Source of the DNA: Clostridiales bacterium
GTDB taxonomy: Bacteria; Bacillota; Clostridia; Oscillospirales; Oscillospiraceae
Assembly: GCA_902362775.1 (NCBI GenBank)
Contig: CABIXV010000002.1
Coordinates: 327,362 to 391,361 of the forward strand
Length of the DNA stretch: 64,000 nucleotides
Direction of reading: 5' to 3'
The number at the start of each line of letters is the position of its first letter. Within the stretch, counting starts at the first letter, position 1. A program made the position numbers and the translations under genes. Shown here one piece after another: positions 51,606-61,041 of the stretch. The notes under the pieces were generated by a model. That model was given only the letters and a program-made list of their open reading frames with translations. It was not told where the DNA came from and did not search any database.

Positions 51606-52143
51606 TCCACTCACCTCCCAATTCCTTACGCAGGCGTAGGCGGATTCGGCGCAGGCGCCCCTCTACGCCGCGCTCAGTCAGCCCTAATTCGGCGGCCATC
51701 TGGGCAGCAGACTGAAGGTAATAGTATTTCCGGTAGAACAGACTACAATCGATTTCACTCATCCGACGCACCGCCAGCAACAGGCGCTGGGTACGCTCCT
51801 TGCGCAGCAGCTCCTCCTCCGGTCCGGGGGCAGGGTCCAGCATACTGTCGTCCAGCGGCTGACAGTCCCCGGTCCCGCGGCGGGCGGCCCGCCGCCGGTT
51901 TAGGGCTGTATTCCGAGCAATGGCCGACAGCCAGGCGGTCAGAGAACCCCGCTCCGGGTCGAACTGGTCTGCCCTCTCCCATATCTGGAGGGCCACATCA
52001 GACAGACACTCCTCTCGTTCTCGCGGGTCGTCCAGGATTGGGCACAGGATATAGCGCAGCAGCGGGCCATGCCGGACCAGCAGCTGATCCAGCCCCCGCT
52101 GATCCCGGCTCCGCAGCAGCCGGAGCAGCTCCAGGTCGTCCAT
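51598..52143 (-). CDS. ECF-type RNA polymerase sigma factor
   Basis: A 181-residue sigma-70 family protein: region 2 (LVRHGPLLRYILCPILDDPREREECLSDVALQIWERA, RGSLTAWLSAIARNTALNRRR) and region 4 (RRMSEIDCSLFYRKYYYLQSAAQMAAELGLTERGVEGRLRRIR), with no region 3. The start at 52143 follows GAGAGGGGGGAACCC. It probably controls its own operon with the membrane partner downstream and perhaps neighbours. The upstream gap (52144-52276) contains TATAGT but no assured promoter. Confidence 0.9.
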   Translation of the reverse strand: MDDLELLRLLRSRDQRGLDQLLVRHGPLLRYILCPILDDPREREECLSDVALQIWERADQFDPERGSLTAWLSAIARNTALNRRRAARRGTGDCQPLDDSMLDPAPGPEEELLRKERTQRLLLAVRRMSEIDCSLFYRKYYYLQSAAQMAAELGLTERGVEGRLRRIRLRLRKELGGEWNV

Positions 52144-52276
52144 GGGTTCCCCCCTCTCTGTTCTCTCTACCTTACTATACACCCATTGGAGGAGATATCC
52201 CACGAAAAATTATTCTTTTTAATAAATGGAGAGAGGACGCCGGTATGCGTCCTCTCCCCATTTGCCATTTCACTCT

Positions 52277-52873
52277 TTAGAGCGCGAGATAGAGTTTTTC
52301 AATTTTCTCCACCGCTTCGTCAGGAGTCTGTGCGCCCATGTCCAGCTCAAGATCACAGCCGCTTCCCCATTCCTGCCCTGTATAGTGCTCATAGTAGGCG
52401 CGGCGCCGCTTATCCATCCGTTTTACCGTCCGGACCGCCTTGCCTGGAGAGAGCCCCTCTTGGGCCATCTTCCTCCGCACCCGGTATTCAAAAGGGGCAC
52501 GGACAAAAACCTTCAGCAGCCGTACCTCCGCGTCCCGCAAAACGTAACCGGCGCAGCGGCCTACGAAGATACAGTCCTCCTCACTTGCCAGGCGGCGTAT
52601 TTCATGGCTCTGAAGGGCAAAGAGCACCTCTGAGGTGGGCAGTCCCCGGACAATGTGCTGGTTTCCCTCATATACTCCTTGAAACAGGAATGGGTTGGTC
52701 GCTGTTTCGTCCGCCTTTTCCAGCGTCTTGACCGCCAGCTCCCCATATTTGCAGGCCAGATGCAGAATGTCCCTCTCATAGACCCTGATCCCCAGCTTCG
52801 CTCCCGTTCTGACCGCAATCTCATGGCCTCCGCTGCCAAACTGGCGCCCAATGCAGATGATCTTATGTACCAT
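52277..52873 (-). CDS. Cytidylate kinase-like family protein
   Basis: A 198-residue P-loop protein of the cytidylate-kinase-like (AAA_26) family: KIICIGRQFGSGGHEIAVRTGAKLGIRVYERDIL contains the GRxxGSGG loop, followed by CIFVGRCAGYVLRD and KRMDKRRRAYYEHYTGQEWG. Members are widespread in Clostridia without known substrates. The start is taken at 52873, where AGGAGG is 7 nt away; an ATG 6 bp earlier is too close to the RBS. It is the third gene of the MMPL operon, its coding region following the surface-protein stop directly. Confidence 0.88.
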   Translation of the reverse strand: MVHKIICIGRQFGSGGHEIAVRTGAKLGIRVYERDILHLACKYGELAVKTLEKADETATNPFLFQGVYEGNQHIVRGLPTSEVLFALQSHEIRRLASEEDCIFVGRCAGYVLRDAEVRLLKVFVRAPFEYRVRRKMAQEGLSPGKAVRTVKRMDKRRRAYYEHYTGQEWGSGCDLELDMGAQTPDEAVEKIEKLYLAL

Positions 52874-52875
52874 GG

Positions 52876-55800
52876 TCATCCCTCCTCTCTCTTGACCGCC
52901 TCCTCCACTGGCGCCGGTATTGAAATCTCCTCCGTTTCCTCAGGGAAGGTAAAGCTTCCGGATATAGACACAGGGGCGTTGATAGATAGGACATGGACAC
53001 TGCCACGAACCTGGAATGAGATACGTTCGATTCCCTGGTCTGTCAGTTCGATCTGGAGCTTCCCGGCAGTCAGGCTGGTGTCCAGCCCTTCCGCCTCCGG
53101 CAGAAGCGCCTGGATCACCTCTTCGATCTCCTCCTGCCGGAGGGAAAGGGTGTACAGACCGGTCCCGTTCCGCTCCTCATATTCCAGGCCGCCCTCCAGC
53201 CAGAGATGGAGCAGCACGCCCGGCAGGCTGACCAGCTCCTCCTGTCCAGACACGGAGCCTCCCTGCTCATCCAGGACCCCTCCATCCACCATATACAGGG
53301 TCTGGCCGCTTTTTCTCAGCCCGACCACCTCTCTGCCGTCCACATAGGTCCGGAACAGCTCCAGTTCGCTGTCCACTACCAGTGGGCCACAGTCCGCCTG
53401 GTAGGACAGTCTGGATACCAGTGGGTCCTCCGCGTTCAATTTCCGCCAAGCCAGGAGCAGCCGGAGCAGGTCTGGGGCCGTTTCCTTCTGGTCCCCGGCC
53501 AGGATACGGGCCCGTACAGGCTGGGGCAGGTCCACCTTCCCCTCCGCGGTGTGTATTCTCAGCTCAACGGCCAGGGATATACAGTCGTGATCCGTCGTAT
53601 CTGCTGTTCCCTTCGTCCAAAGTCGGAGGGCAGAAAGCTCATTCCCCTTCGCGACCAAGTCTAAGTTTAGGCTCTCCAGGGAGGCCAGATACGATGCGGA
53701 ATCAGGAAAGAGCGCTTTCAGAATGGAGGAGACCCGCTCACCGCTTACTGTAACGCTGTATATGTTCTCTCCACTGTTGGAAAAGGCGGAAATATCCCCA
53801 TCCCGGTATAGCCCTGCCACTGTGTCCAGAAGAGCCGCGTAGTCCGGGAAGCCCATATCCACACGGACGGAGGTTCCATCTCCTAAATAGAGCATCCCAT
53901 CACTGTAATATACCGCCGCTCCATCACGTTCTAGCCTCGTGGTAAGATGCTCCCCCACCTGAACGATGTCGATCAGGGCATCGATGCGGTAGCGCCGACC
54001 GCCTGCCTCCGCCTGGGCATCCATCTCTATCGTCAGATCGGGCTGTTGGGCATACCGGTGCAGCAGACGGACAGCGGCGACGGTATTCCAGCCTCCAGAA
54101 ACAAAGAACCACGTCGCTCCCCCTATCAAACAGGCCAGCACCAGCACTGCGGCGGCCAGCCGAGTCCTTCGGGTCTTTTTTCCGCCGCCTGCTGATCCAG
54201 CCGGCGTTTCCCTGTCCTGTGCTACAGCCCTTTGGAGCAGCCTGCGGTGTTTCGCCCAGCCCACCGCACAAAACACGAGTCCGGCCACCAGGGCCGCCGC
54301 AATCGGCCAGACCCACCATATTGGAGTCCGGGTCACTACCGCGATCTCAGGGGTATCCCCCTCCAGCCGGACCAGCAGATAGCTGCCAGCCGTTTCCGTA
54401 TCCAGACGGGTCCATCTACCCTCGGAAACAGCATAGAACTCCGTCCGCTCCGTCTTTCCGTTGGGAGATAGGTAGCGTACCGTATGAATAGACTGTCCAT
54501 CCGCCGGTATGGTCACCTTCCACCGCTCTAAGACCCTACGGCGGTCCGCCAGGGTCTGGAGCTGTCTAGGATAATCCTCCCCCGTTTCCAGCAGCCTGGC
54601 TTCCAGACTGTCCCCCTGGTCGAACTCCCCCTCTACAAAGAGGACCGGCCGGCCGTCGTCCCGCAGTTGGGCAGAGGACAGCGCGGAGCGGTATGCGGTG
54701 TAGACCGCGGTCACATCTGTGTCAAACCGCAGATCCGTCAGATCCTCCCGGTCCCACACCGCAAAGCATCCCTCCTGGTGGGGGATCTCCGGCAAAATCG
54801 AATCGTCAAAGGAAGCGCCATAGTCAAAGGGGACCGTCTGGATCACTCGGCCATCCGCCCAGAAGCGCAGCTCCAGCCGCTTCATAGGGGTGGGGATATC
54901 CTCCATCTGGAGCAGTTGTTCGTAGGAAATAGGTTCCGCTCGGCCGGCGGCACTGACGCGGTTTAGGCCAGCCAAATCGTCTGACACAAATCGGTTATTC
55001 TGGAATAGGCCCTGATCTGTGCCGGATATCGCACCGGCATACTCCTCATACTCTGGGATAAGGACGAAGGAACAGCACCCGGTGACTGATCCCCCGGAGT
55101 CCCTGGCTCCGGCGGCCCCCACGATACCGCCCACATAACGCTTTCCGGACAGGGCGCATTTGGCAAAACTCTCCCGTATCGTCCCCACCGCATAGCCGGC
55201 GACACCGCCCACATAGTCTCCGTTCTCGCTCTCCGCGCTGCCGTAGGCCTCACACTCCAGGATAAGCCCCAAATCCATCCGACCGCAGACACTGCCTACA
55301 TGGTCCCGCCGGCCAACTACGGCTCCGGTGTTGGTACACCGCTGGAGGATGGCCTTCAGCTCATAGGCTCTCCGGTAGATAGGCGCGCTGTTGGAAATCA
55401 GGTCATCCTCAGGGTCCAGCTCATACTCCACTGCCATGGAGCCAGCCACTCCGCCTACATTGAGATCCCCGGAGATGGCCGCCGTGTTGGAGCAGGACAG
55501 GAGCCTGCCGCTGGTCACCTGGTCGATATTCTCCTCTGAGGTATCCGAGATACTGTCTTCCAGGTCGTAATTTTCGATCTCCCGGATGGCGTCAATCAGA
55601 GTATCTGTCACCACCCCGACCTGGGCACTAATGGCCCGGATGTCGCCGGTCAAGTCGCCTACCGAGGCGGCAGCCGTGTCATTCAGGAGGCCCATCTGGT
55701 CGTTCAGCCGTTCCATCGTGTCATAGAGGGCGTCAGAGGCGGCGCTGACCTCCTCCCCAGGGTGGGCGATCTGGATAGGGTCCACCCCAGCCAAGTAGCC

Positions 55801-57690
55801 GAACAGATCCTCCAGCCCAGCAAACACTTCTGTCCCAGTTTCTCCCGCCTGTTCAAACGAGCTCACGGCATCCGCCAGGGCGTCCAGGCCGTCACTCAGT
55901 TCCTGCCCCACGGCCTTCAACTCATCCAGGGCATCCCCCAGGCTGTCCACCGCCTTCATGGCCGCGCCGGAGGAGTCCACCACGTTTTTCACACCACTCC
56001 GGATCTGCCGCAGGCCCTCCCGGATATCCTCCAAATCGAAAGAGATGTTCAGACGCACGGTTTCCGCGCCGCCGCCCACCTGGGTCAGGGCATCAGAAAT
56101 CTGCCCCATCTCTCCCCCCAGCTCCTCCATGCTCTGGGCGGCCACGTCTTCCACCACGCCGGACTGGGCCGCCAGATCCATGGCTCTTCCCAGCTCCTCT
56201 GCCGCCTGGGCGGTCTCTCCAACCCCCTCCTCAATCTTTTCCAGGGCCTCCCGGCTGCCAGTCTCATCCTCAATGCGGACGAAGTTCCGCAGCTGTTCCA
56301 ACCCGTCGATGATCTTTCTTATGCCGCTTTTCAGCAGCCGGCCGGCCTTCTCGATGCTGTCCGCCGCCCGCTCCAGTTCATCTACCGCCTGAGAGCCATC
56401 GATCCGGGCCAACTCCCGCAGGGCATCCTCCATCAAGTCCAAACTGTCCGTCAGTTCTTCCGCAAAGCCGGTAGCATCGCTGGAGATGTCCGCCATCTGA
56501 TCTAGGGCGTCAGCCAGGATGTCGCTGCCCCGGTTGATTTCTGTAATCACCTCGTCCCCGTAGTCTGACAGACGATCTGTCAAGTCCTTGGCGTGTCCGG
56601 TGGCGTCATCAACGGAGGCTCCGATGGCATCCAGATTGTCTGAGATCCGGCCGGCGGCTCCATCGGCGTGGTCCGCCGCCCGGTCTACCAGCCCTCCCAG
56701 GCGGTCCAGCTCCTTCTGAATGGTATCCAGCATATCCTCTGATAAATTCAGCACAATGTAGGGCTCTGCCTGGCCAACGATACCGCCGATATCCTTGCGG
56801 CCGAATACCTGTCCGCGGTTGACGCAGTAGGCCACATGGCCGCAGCTTCGCCCCGCAATGCCGCCTACGTTGTAGCCGATGTGGGGATATCCGACAACAC
56901 CGGCATTGATGCAGCTGAGAACCAAACCAGATGAGTACCCTGCTATACCTCCAGTATCCGTGGCGATATTCACCGTATCCAGCGCGCTCAGGGTAAACAG
57001 GGACTTGGACACATCCAGATCCAAATTCGTCAGCTCGAGCCCAGGGTCTGTGCTGGTAATATTGACATAGCTATTGTTTCGGCATCCCGACAGCACACCG
57101 CAGTTTTCGCCAGCGATGCCGCCAGTCATGCTCTTTCCAGTGATACCTCCGGCGGCAGAACAACCCTGGATCTTACCTGTCAGCCCGTTCAGTCCGGCAA
57201 TGCCTCCCACCCGGTCTGTCCCGGTAATCGTCCCGGAGAAGGAGCAGGCCGCGATCACGCCATAGTTCTCTCCCGCGATGCCCCCTATGGACGAGCCATG
57301 GCCAGACGGCTCAATACTGCCGGTCACATGGAGGTCCTTTACCACCGCGCCCTCCTGCAGGGTGCCGAACACGCCCGCCGGGGTCAGCCCGCTTGACAGG
57401 TCCAACCCGCTGATAGTATAGCCGCCACCGTCAAAGGTACCGCCGAACGTGGGGATCGGGGTATATCCCGTACCCGCCAGAGAGATATCCGCTGTCAGCG
57501 CCACGTGCTTGCCCTGGGACCAGGTGTCCAGCGCACAATTACGGGACAGTTCCAGAAGGTCCTCGGCGCAAGTGATCCGGATCACCCCGTCTTCCACCGC
57601 CAGTATAGGGCCTGCTGCCTGGGCACACAGGATAAGGGTGAGCAGGACACTGACCGCTCTCCTGATCCAATCAGTTCTCTTGCGTTTCAT
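52876..57690 (-). CDS. Giant exported GLUG-repeat/helical protein with two C-terminal membrane helices
   Basis: 1604 residues. Layout (rough positions): signal peptide 1-32; GLUG-type beta repeats 125-310 (SIGGIAGENYGVIAACSFSG, VGGIAGLNGLTGKIQGC, TGGIAGENCGVLSGC); a long helical/coiled-coil region 315-725 rich in D/E/A/L heptads (MLDTIQKELDRLGGLVDRAA); a second GLUG block 735-900; a beta-rich stretch to ~1115; membrane helix ~1124-1144; a basic loop; membrane helix ~1177-1198; and a C-terminal ~400-residue extracytoplasmic domain. The start at 57690 follows AGGAGGAGGCAGAGC and overlaps the MMPL gene by 20 bp. It is likely a surface partner of the MMPL transporter; function is unknown. Confidence 0.85.
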   Translation of the reverse strand: MKRKRTDWIRRAVSVLLTLILCAQAAGPILAVEDGVIRITCAEDLLELSRNCALDTWSQGKHVALTADISLAGTGYTPIPTFGGTFDGGGYTISGLDLSSGLTPAGVFGTLQEGAVVKDLHVTGSIEPSGHGSSIGGIAGENYGVIAACSFSGTITGTDRVGGIAGLNGLTGKIQGCSAAGGITGKSMTGGIAGENCGVLSGCRNNSYVNITSTDPGLELTNLDLDVSKSLFTLSALDTVNIATDTGGIAGYSSGLVLSCINAGVVGYPHIGYNVGGIAGRSCGHVAYCVNRGQVFGRKDIGGIVGQAEPYIVLNLSEDMLDTIQKELDRLGGLVDRAADHADGAAGRISDNLDAIGASVDDATGHAKDLTDRLSDYGDEVITEINRGSDILADALDQMADISSDATGFAEELTDSLDLMEDALRELARIDGSQAVDELERAADSIEKAGRLLKSGIRKIIDGLEQLRNFVRIEDETGSREALEKIEEGVGETAQAAEELGRAMDLAAQSGVVEDVAAQSMEELGGEMGQISDALTQVGGGAETVRLNISFDLEDIREGLRQIRSGVKNVVDSSGAAMKAVDSLGDALDELKAVGQELSDGLDALADAVSSFEQAGETGTEVFAGLEDLFGYLAGVDPIQIAHPGEEVSAASDALYDTMERLNDQMGLLNDTAAASVGDLTGDIRAISAQVGVVTDTLIDAIREIENYDLEDSISDTSEENIDQVTSGRLLSCSNTAAISGDLNVGGVAGSMAVEYELDPEDDLISNSAPIYRRAYELKAILQRCTNTGAVVGRRDHVGSVCGRMDLGLILECEAYGSAESENGDYVGGVAGYAVGTIRESFAKCALSGKRYVGGIVGAAGARDSGGSVTGCCSFVLIPEYEEYAGAISGTDQGLFQNNRFVSDDLAGLNRVSAAGRAEPISYEQLLQMEDIPTPMKRLELRFWADGRVIQTVPFDYGASFDDSILPEIPHQEGCFAVWDREDLTDLRFDTDVTAVYTAYRSALSSAQLRDDGRPVLFVEGEFDQGDSLEARLLETGEDYPRQLQTLADRRRVLERWKVTIPADGQSIHTVRYLSPNGKTERTEFYAVSEGRWTRLDTETAGSYLLVRLEGDTPEIAVVTRTPIWWVWPIAAALVAGLVFCAVGWAKHRRLLQRAVAQDRETPAGSAGGGKKTRRTRLAAAVLVLACLIGGATWFFVSGGWNTVAAVRLLHRYAQQPDLTIEMDAQAEAGGRRYRIDALIDIVQVGEHLTTRLERDGAAVYYSDGMLYLGDGTSVRVDMGFPDYAALLDTVAGLYRDGDISAFSNSGENIYSVTVSGERVSSILKALFPDSASYLASLESLNLDLVAKGNELSALRLWTKGTADTTDHDCISLAVELRIHTAEGKVDLPQPVRARILAGDQKETAPDLLRLLLAWRKLNAEDPLVSRLSYQADCGPLVVDSELELFRTYVDGREVVGLRKSGQTLYMVDGGVLDEQGGSVSGQEELVSLPGVLLHLWLEGGLEYEERNGTGLYTLSLRQEEIEEVIQALLPEAEGLDTSLTAGKLQIELTDQGIERISFQVRGSVHVLSINAPVSISGSFTFPEETEEISIPAPVEEAVKREEG

Positions 57691-60118
57691 GCTCTGCCTC
57701 CTCCTGCGCATAACCTGAGATCAGGTTCAGATCCACATCTCCGTCTACGATGGCATGGACGGTTCCGCTGATGGTGCCAGATATCTCTCCCCGCACCAGC
57801 CCATCTACTCGGACCCGCCCGCTGGCCCTGTGTTTTTTCACCGCGCTGGGCACGGAAAAGGATGTCTTTTCCACCACCGCGCCGCCAATCAACAGAATCT
57901 GAGGCAGGACAAACATGACCAGAACAATGGACAAAATCGTTCCCCGTCCAAGGCTTTGCCCGATACCCACGATGGCCGCCTCTGACGTCATCTGCCCGAT
58001 GAGCAGGCCGGCCACGGTCAAAATACTGCCCGATGTAACAATGGTGGGAAAAGCAAAATTCATTGTTTCAATGATGGCCTGTCTGTGGTCCATTTGGTCT
58101 TTCAGCTCCATGTAGCGGCTAGCGATCACGATGGCATAGTCGATGTTAGCCCCCATCTGGATAGAACTGACTACCAGATAGCTGAGGAAAAACAGCGGGG
58201 TCCCGGTGAAGGCCGGAATGGAGAAATTGATCCAGATACTGCCCTGGATGACCAGGATCAACAGTACCGGCATCCCCGCAGATCGAAAGGTGAACAGCAG
58301 CACCACCAGGACGATGAGGATGGACACCACGCTGACCACCGTGTTGTCCGTGGCAAACGCGGCCTTAAAATCAGCCTCTGTGGTGGAGTTTCCAGCCAGG
58401 TAAATACTCTCTCCTGGGTAATATTTCTGGGCAGTTTCCTGGATCGTATCCAGAAAGGCGTAGGTCTCCTCTCCCCCCTCAGGCAGGGTCAGATAGACCA
58501 GCATCCGGTCATATTCGCTTCCTTGGAGCTGCAGCTTGGCATGTTCAATCTGCTCCCGCGCCTCGTCCAGATCGTCGGTCTGCTCCTTGTCTAAGGTGAC
58601 ATAGCCCTCGTCCAGCTGGTCACAGATAAACAGAAACATATCCATCAGCGGGACCCGGTAGGCGGAAATGCCGCCAATAATCCGTCCATAGTCCTCATTC
58701 TTGACCGCGTATGCTGTATAGACCAGCTTGGCCAACTCATAATCCAGATCCGCCAGTTCGGCAAACTGTCTGGGCGTTAGCCGGTCGGCCAGCATATAGC
58801 CGTCCATCGCCTCCACATTGGACAACCCCATGGTGTAGTCCACTTCCGTATATTGTTCCAACTCGTCCAGGATCATCCGTTCCTTCTCGTAGTCGCCGGT
58901 GGGCACCATAAGCGCCACAAGGTTTTTCGATGTAAAATTCTCCTCGATCATCTGGGAGGCAATCTGCACCTCATTCAGTTTCGGCGTTTCGATACTCCCG
59001 TACCCATAGACATAGGGACAGTCCGAGGAGAAATGGATACCCAGGACCACCAGGACCAGAAATACAGGCGGTATCACGAATCGGGACAGATAGGCAAATT
59101 TTCCTACAAAGGGGATCTTTGGGATAAAGCTGCGGTGCTGTGTCTTGTCCATCAGCGGACCGAACAGGATCAGCAGGCCCGGCATCACCACAAATACAGC
59201 CAGTAGGGCAAACAGGATGGCTTTAATCAGGCAGACCGCCATATCAGGTCCCAGCTTGAACTGCATGAACATCATGGCCACCAGCCCACCGATGGTGGTC
59301 AGTGAGCTGGCGCTGATCTCCGGAATGGCTTTGCTGAGAGCTATGATGGTCGCCTCCCGGATGGGAAGTATCTGATGCTCCTCTTTGAAGCGGTTACAGA
59401 AGATCACGGCGTAGTCCAGGGACAGGGCAAGCTGGAGGATGCTGGTCACGGAATTGGACACGAAGGAGATTTTTCCCAGCAGGAAATTGCTGCCCAGGTT
59501 CAAAATCATGGCCGTAACAAAGGTCAGGATAAGCACAGGGACCTCGGCGTAAGTCTGTGAGGTCAGCAAGAGCACCACTAGCACGATCACCGCCACATAG
59601 ACCATGATGACATTGACTTCAGCGTCAATGATATCCCCCTTGGTGTTGCCCAGCTCCGTGGATACGAACACATCCCAGCCAGTGAGGCTCTCCCTGGCCC
59701 TGTCCAGGGCCTCCAGGCACCTCTCATCGTCCTCGTCATAGTCAAAGGTAAGCGAATAGAGGGCGGAGGCATGGGCATAGTGGTCTGTTGTGTCATCGAA
59801 TTCCACGCTCTGCACGCCGTCCAGCTCCAGGAGCTCCGCCTTCACCCGACGGGCCTCCTCCAGAGAAATGTTGGCCACCATCAGATCCGCGGTACCGAAG
59901 GTGGTGAACTGCTCCTCCATCACATCCAGTCCCTGGCGGGTGGTGGAGTGGATGGGCAGATAGGAGGAGAGATCGTTCTCTACCTCCACCCAGTTCCTGG
60001 AAAACAGCGTGAATATGGTACCGATAATGACCAGCAGGAAAAACAGGTTCCGTTTGTCCACAACAAAGGTGGCAAGACGCACCATAACACTCTCCTGATC
60101 CTTGTTTCCTTTTTTCAT
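57671..60118 (-). CDS. MMPL/RND-family exporter
   Basis: An 815-residue membrane transporter with two six-helix halves, each preceded by a large extracytoplasmic loop (about 35-165 and 395-560). MMPL features: LDYAVIFCNRFKEEH and NIDYAIVIASRYMELKDQM in the fourth helices, carrying the conserved D-Y pairs of proton relay, and FPTIVTSGSILTVAGLLIG. It exports or flips lipids, peptides or drugs by proton motive force. It is the first gene of an operon with the GLUG protein and kinase-like protein, divergent from a TetR gene that probably represses it. The start ATG is at 60118, with an AGGAGCCGCCAAGAG site upstream. Confidence 0.93.
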   Translation of the reverse strand: MKKGNKDQESVMVRLATFVVDKRNLFFLLVIIGTIFTLFSRNWVEVENDLSSYLPIHSTTRQGLDVMEEQFTTFGTADLMVANISLEEARRVKAELLELDGVQSVEFDDTTDHYAHASALYSLTFDYDEDDERCLEALDRARESLTGWDVFVSTELGNTKGDIIDAEVNVIMVYVAVIVLVVLLLTSQTYAEVPVLILTFVTAMILNLGSNFLLGKISFVSNSVTSILQLALSLDYAVIFCNRFKEEHQILPIREATIIALSKAIPEISASSLTTIGGLVAMMFMQFKLGPDMAVCLIKAILFALLAVFVVMPGLLILFGPLMDKTQHRSFIPKIPFVGKFAYLSRFVIPPVFLVLVVLGIHFSSDCPYVYGYGSIETPKLNEVQIASQMIEENFTSKNLVALMVPTGDYEKERMILDELEQYTEVDYTMGLSNVEAMDGYMLADRLTPRQFAELADLDYELAKLVYTAYAVKNEDYGRIIGGISAYRVPLMDMFLFICDQLDEGYVTLDKEQTDDLDEAREQIEHAKLQLQGSEYDRMLVYLTLPEGGEETYAFLDTIQETAQKYYPGESIYLAGNSTTEADFKAAFATDNTVVSVVSILIVLVVLLFTFRSAGMPVLLILVIQGSIWINFSIPAFTGTPLFFLSYLVVSSIQMGANIDYAIVIASRYMELKDQMDHRQAIIETMNFAFPTIVTSGSILTVAGLLIGQMTSEAAIVGIGQSLGRGTILSIVLVMFVLPQILLIGGAVVEKTSFSVPSAVKKHRASGRVRVDGLVRGEISGTISGTVHAIVDGDVDLNLISGYAQEEAEHETQEN

Positions 60119-60249
60119 CTCTTGGCGGCTCCTTTACTACCCGCAATACACCATTATCATAACACTTTATTATATTCAAATAGAGGCGGCTCCAGCAAAG
60201 GTCAATCCCGCGGCAGTGTCATAAATCGGTCCTCTGTCCCATAGATCAG

Positions 60250-60278
60250 TTGAGCCTCCAGCCCCTTTGTGCTATACT
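60250..60278 (+). promoter_or_regulatory. Promoter of the TetR regulator gene
   Basis: TTGAGC (60250-60255), 17-nt spacer, TATACT (60273-60278). The divergent 60119-60249 region also holds TATAAT-like elements for the MMPL operon but no clean -35/-10 pair. Confidence 0.65.
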
Positions 60279-60300
60279 AACAGGCACAGGAGGGCATTCT

Positions 60301-60942
60301 ATGGAGAAAAAATGCTATGTCGCTTCCCAGCAGACAAAATGGGCTCTGGCTGCGGCGTTAAAAAAATTGATGGCTCAGAAGCCTTTGGAGAAAATCACGA
60401 TCTCAGAGCTCACCGACCTATGTCATATCAAGCGGCAAAATTTTTACTACCATTTTGAGGACATCTACGACCTGATGCGCTGGATGTTTCAGAATGAAGC
60501 CGTATCTCTGCTGGAGCGACGGGAAGGAGCTCTCCTGTGGCGGGAGGGCCTTTTGGAGCTCTTTCACTATTTACAAAGCAATCGTGCAGTCTGCCTTTGC
60601 GCGCTGCGCTCTCTGGGCCGTGGGCATATCCGCCGCTTTTTTGAGGAACAGCTCCATACCATCATCTCACAGACCATTGAAGGCTTTCTTCCCGACCTGC
60701 AAGACCCATCGTCCTCAGACCATGTGGCTCTTCTGGCCCACTTCTATGTGGTGTCCTTGGCCAGCGTCATGGAGAGCTGGCTATTGGGAGAGATCGATCA
60801 GACTCCGGATGAGCTGATCAATTTTATCAGCACTGTTTTGGAAGACCACCTCCGGGGAGCCGCATTACGCCGAGGGCAGATCTCCTCTATCCCTTCTGGC
60901 GATCCCTCTTTTCCAAGAGGCTGCTCCTTAGAAGAGGAATAA
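60301..60942 (+). CDS. TetR family transcriptional regulator
   Basis: 213 residues: N-terminal TetR HTH (SQQTKWALAAALKKLMAQKPLEKITISELTDLCHIKRQNFYYHFEDIYDLMRWMF) and a helical C-terminal ligand/dimer domain with LAHFYVVSLASVMESWLLGEIDQTPDELI, as in the DhaS-like TetR C-terminal family. The start at 60301 follows ACAGGAGGGCATTCT. The last ~25 residues are a polar tail. It is divergent from the MMPL operon and is its likely local repressor. Confidence 0.92.
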   Translation: MEKKCYVASQQTKWALAAALKKLMAQKPLEKITISELTDLCHIKRQNFYYHFEDIYDLMRWMFQNEAVSLLERREGALLWREGLLELFHYLQSNRAVCLCALRSLGRGHIRRFFEEQLHTIISQTIEGFLPDLQDPSSSDHVALLAHFYVVSLASVMESWLLGEIDQTPDELINFISTVLEDHLRGAALRRGQISSIPSGDPSFPRGCSLEEE

Positions 60943-60948
60943 TGCAAA

Positions 60949-60983
60949 AAACGTCCCGGAACTGTGATTGTTCCGGGACGTTT
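60949..60983 (+). terminator. Terminator after tetR
   Basis: A 14-bp perfect stem (60949-60962 with 60970-60983) ending in AAA/TTT. It lies between convergent tetR and the PepSY gene and may serve both. Confidence 0.85.
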
Positions 60984-61041
60984 CCTATTTCGATATCAGG
61001 TTGACCAGACAGCTGCCCCTCGCGCGGATTCTCTTTGTGTT

